Shown here one piece after another: positions 63,950 to 64,000 of a stretch of 64,000 nucleotides of DNA (positions are counted from its first letter, which is position 1; the number at the start of each line of letters is the position of its first letter). The translations under genes and the position numbers were made by a program. The stretch is from assembly GCF_021440085.1 (NCBI RefSeq), contig NZ_JAKCPW010000017.1:46679-110678 (forward strand). Direction: 5' to 3'. The notes beneath the pieces are model-generated. The model saw only the letters and a list, made by a program, of their open reading frames with translations. It was not told the DNA's origin and did not search any database. Origin of the DNA: Dyadobacter sp. CY261 (GTDB lineage Bacteria; Bacteroidota; Bacteroidia; Cytophagales; Spirosomataceae).

Positions 63950-64000
63950 TTTAGATTAAGCGGCATTCAGATAAAGGGTTATGGGTTTCTTGCGGTCAAT

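Overview
The window looks like chromosome of a Bacteroidota bacterium, most likely order Cytophagales and Dyadobacter-like (inference from gene content only). The supporting signs are SusC/SusD pairs driven by FecI-like sigma and FecR-like anti-sigma genes, type IX secretion (T9SS) C-terminal sorting tails, SPII lipoproteins, a BlaI/M56 pair, starts without Shine-Dalgarno sequences, and AT-rich intergenic DNA. No rRNA, tRNA or CRISPR array was seen.

Layout. 1-1443: a PhzF-family gene cut by the window edge, divergent from a TetR regulator. 1557-5321: a large T9SS cargo with DUF4347 and FG-GAP repeats. 5322-6153: debris and a small lipoprotein. 6667-9370: BlaI repressor, M56 sensor protease with a TonB-like tail, and an OmpH-like protein, preceded by two identical operators. 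9914-12340: ABC permease. 12382-13467: a chimera of two dead gene fragments, then an XRE/DUF2975 pair. 13825-29666: sigma factor, IS66 debris, FecR, SusC, SusD, a periplasmic amidohydrolase and a 1,989-residue propeller-amidohydrolase fusion. 29856-31152: a secreted hypothetical protein, an aldo/keto reductase stub and an isochorismatase-like hydrolase. 31461-37352: a modular carbohydrate-binding T9SS protein with a GH74-like propeller, followed by a strong terminator. 37560-44501: a second sigma/FecR/SusC/SusD set. 45062-47176: siroheme sulfite/nitrite reductase. 47296-54000: AraC regulator and several secreted or lipoprotein genes with repeats. 54263-57487: ArdA-like fragment and an M16 peptidase. 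57752-61324: IS1182 stub, serine hydrolase, VOC protein and two doubtful small genes. 61325-62487: largely empty DNA. 62527-63949: a short peptide gene followed by a radical SAM/SPASM maturase.

How the parts work together. Both sigma/FecR/SusC sets have the architecture of trans-envelope signalling. The SusC proteins carry an N-terminal STN domain, which should contact FecR when substrate is bound and so release the sigma factor. In the first set, transposon debris now separates sigma from FecR. The amidohydrolase and the propeller-amidohydrolase downstream of SusD suggest that this locus handles a small molecule or amide-bearing substrate rather than a plain glycan; that is inference.

The most interesting locus is at the right end: a 47-60 residue peptide ending in two aromatic-X-X motifs (YAD, YVR), a strong hairpin, then a TTG-started radical SAM/SPASM enzyme resembling FxsB/XyeB-type cyclophane synthases. 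This is a candidate unreported RiPP (ribosomally made, modified peptide) system. Much of the remaining intergenic DNA holds decayed fragments of mobile elements and genes (IS66 twice, IS1182, toprim, ArdA, esterase, aldo/keto reductase, serine hydrolase).
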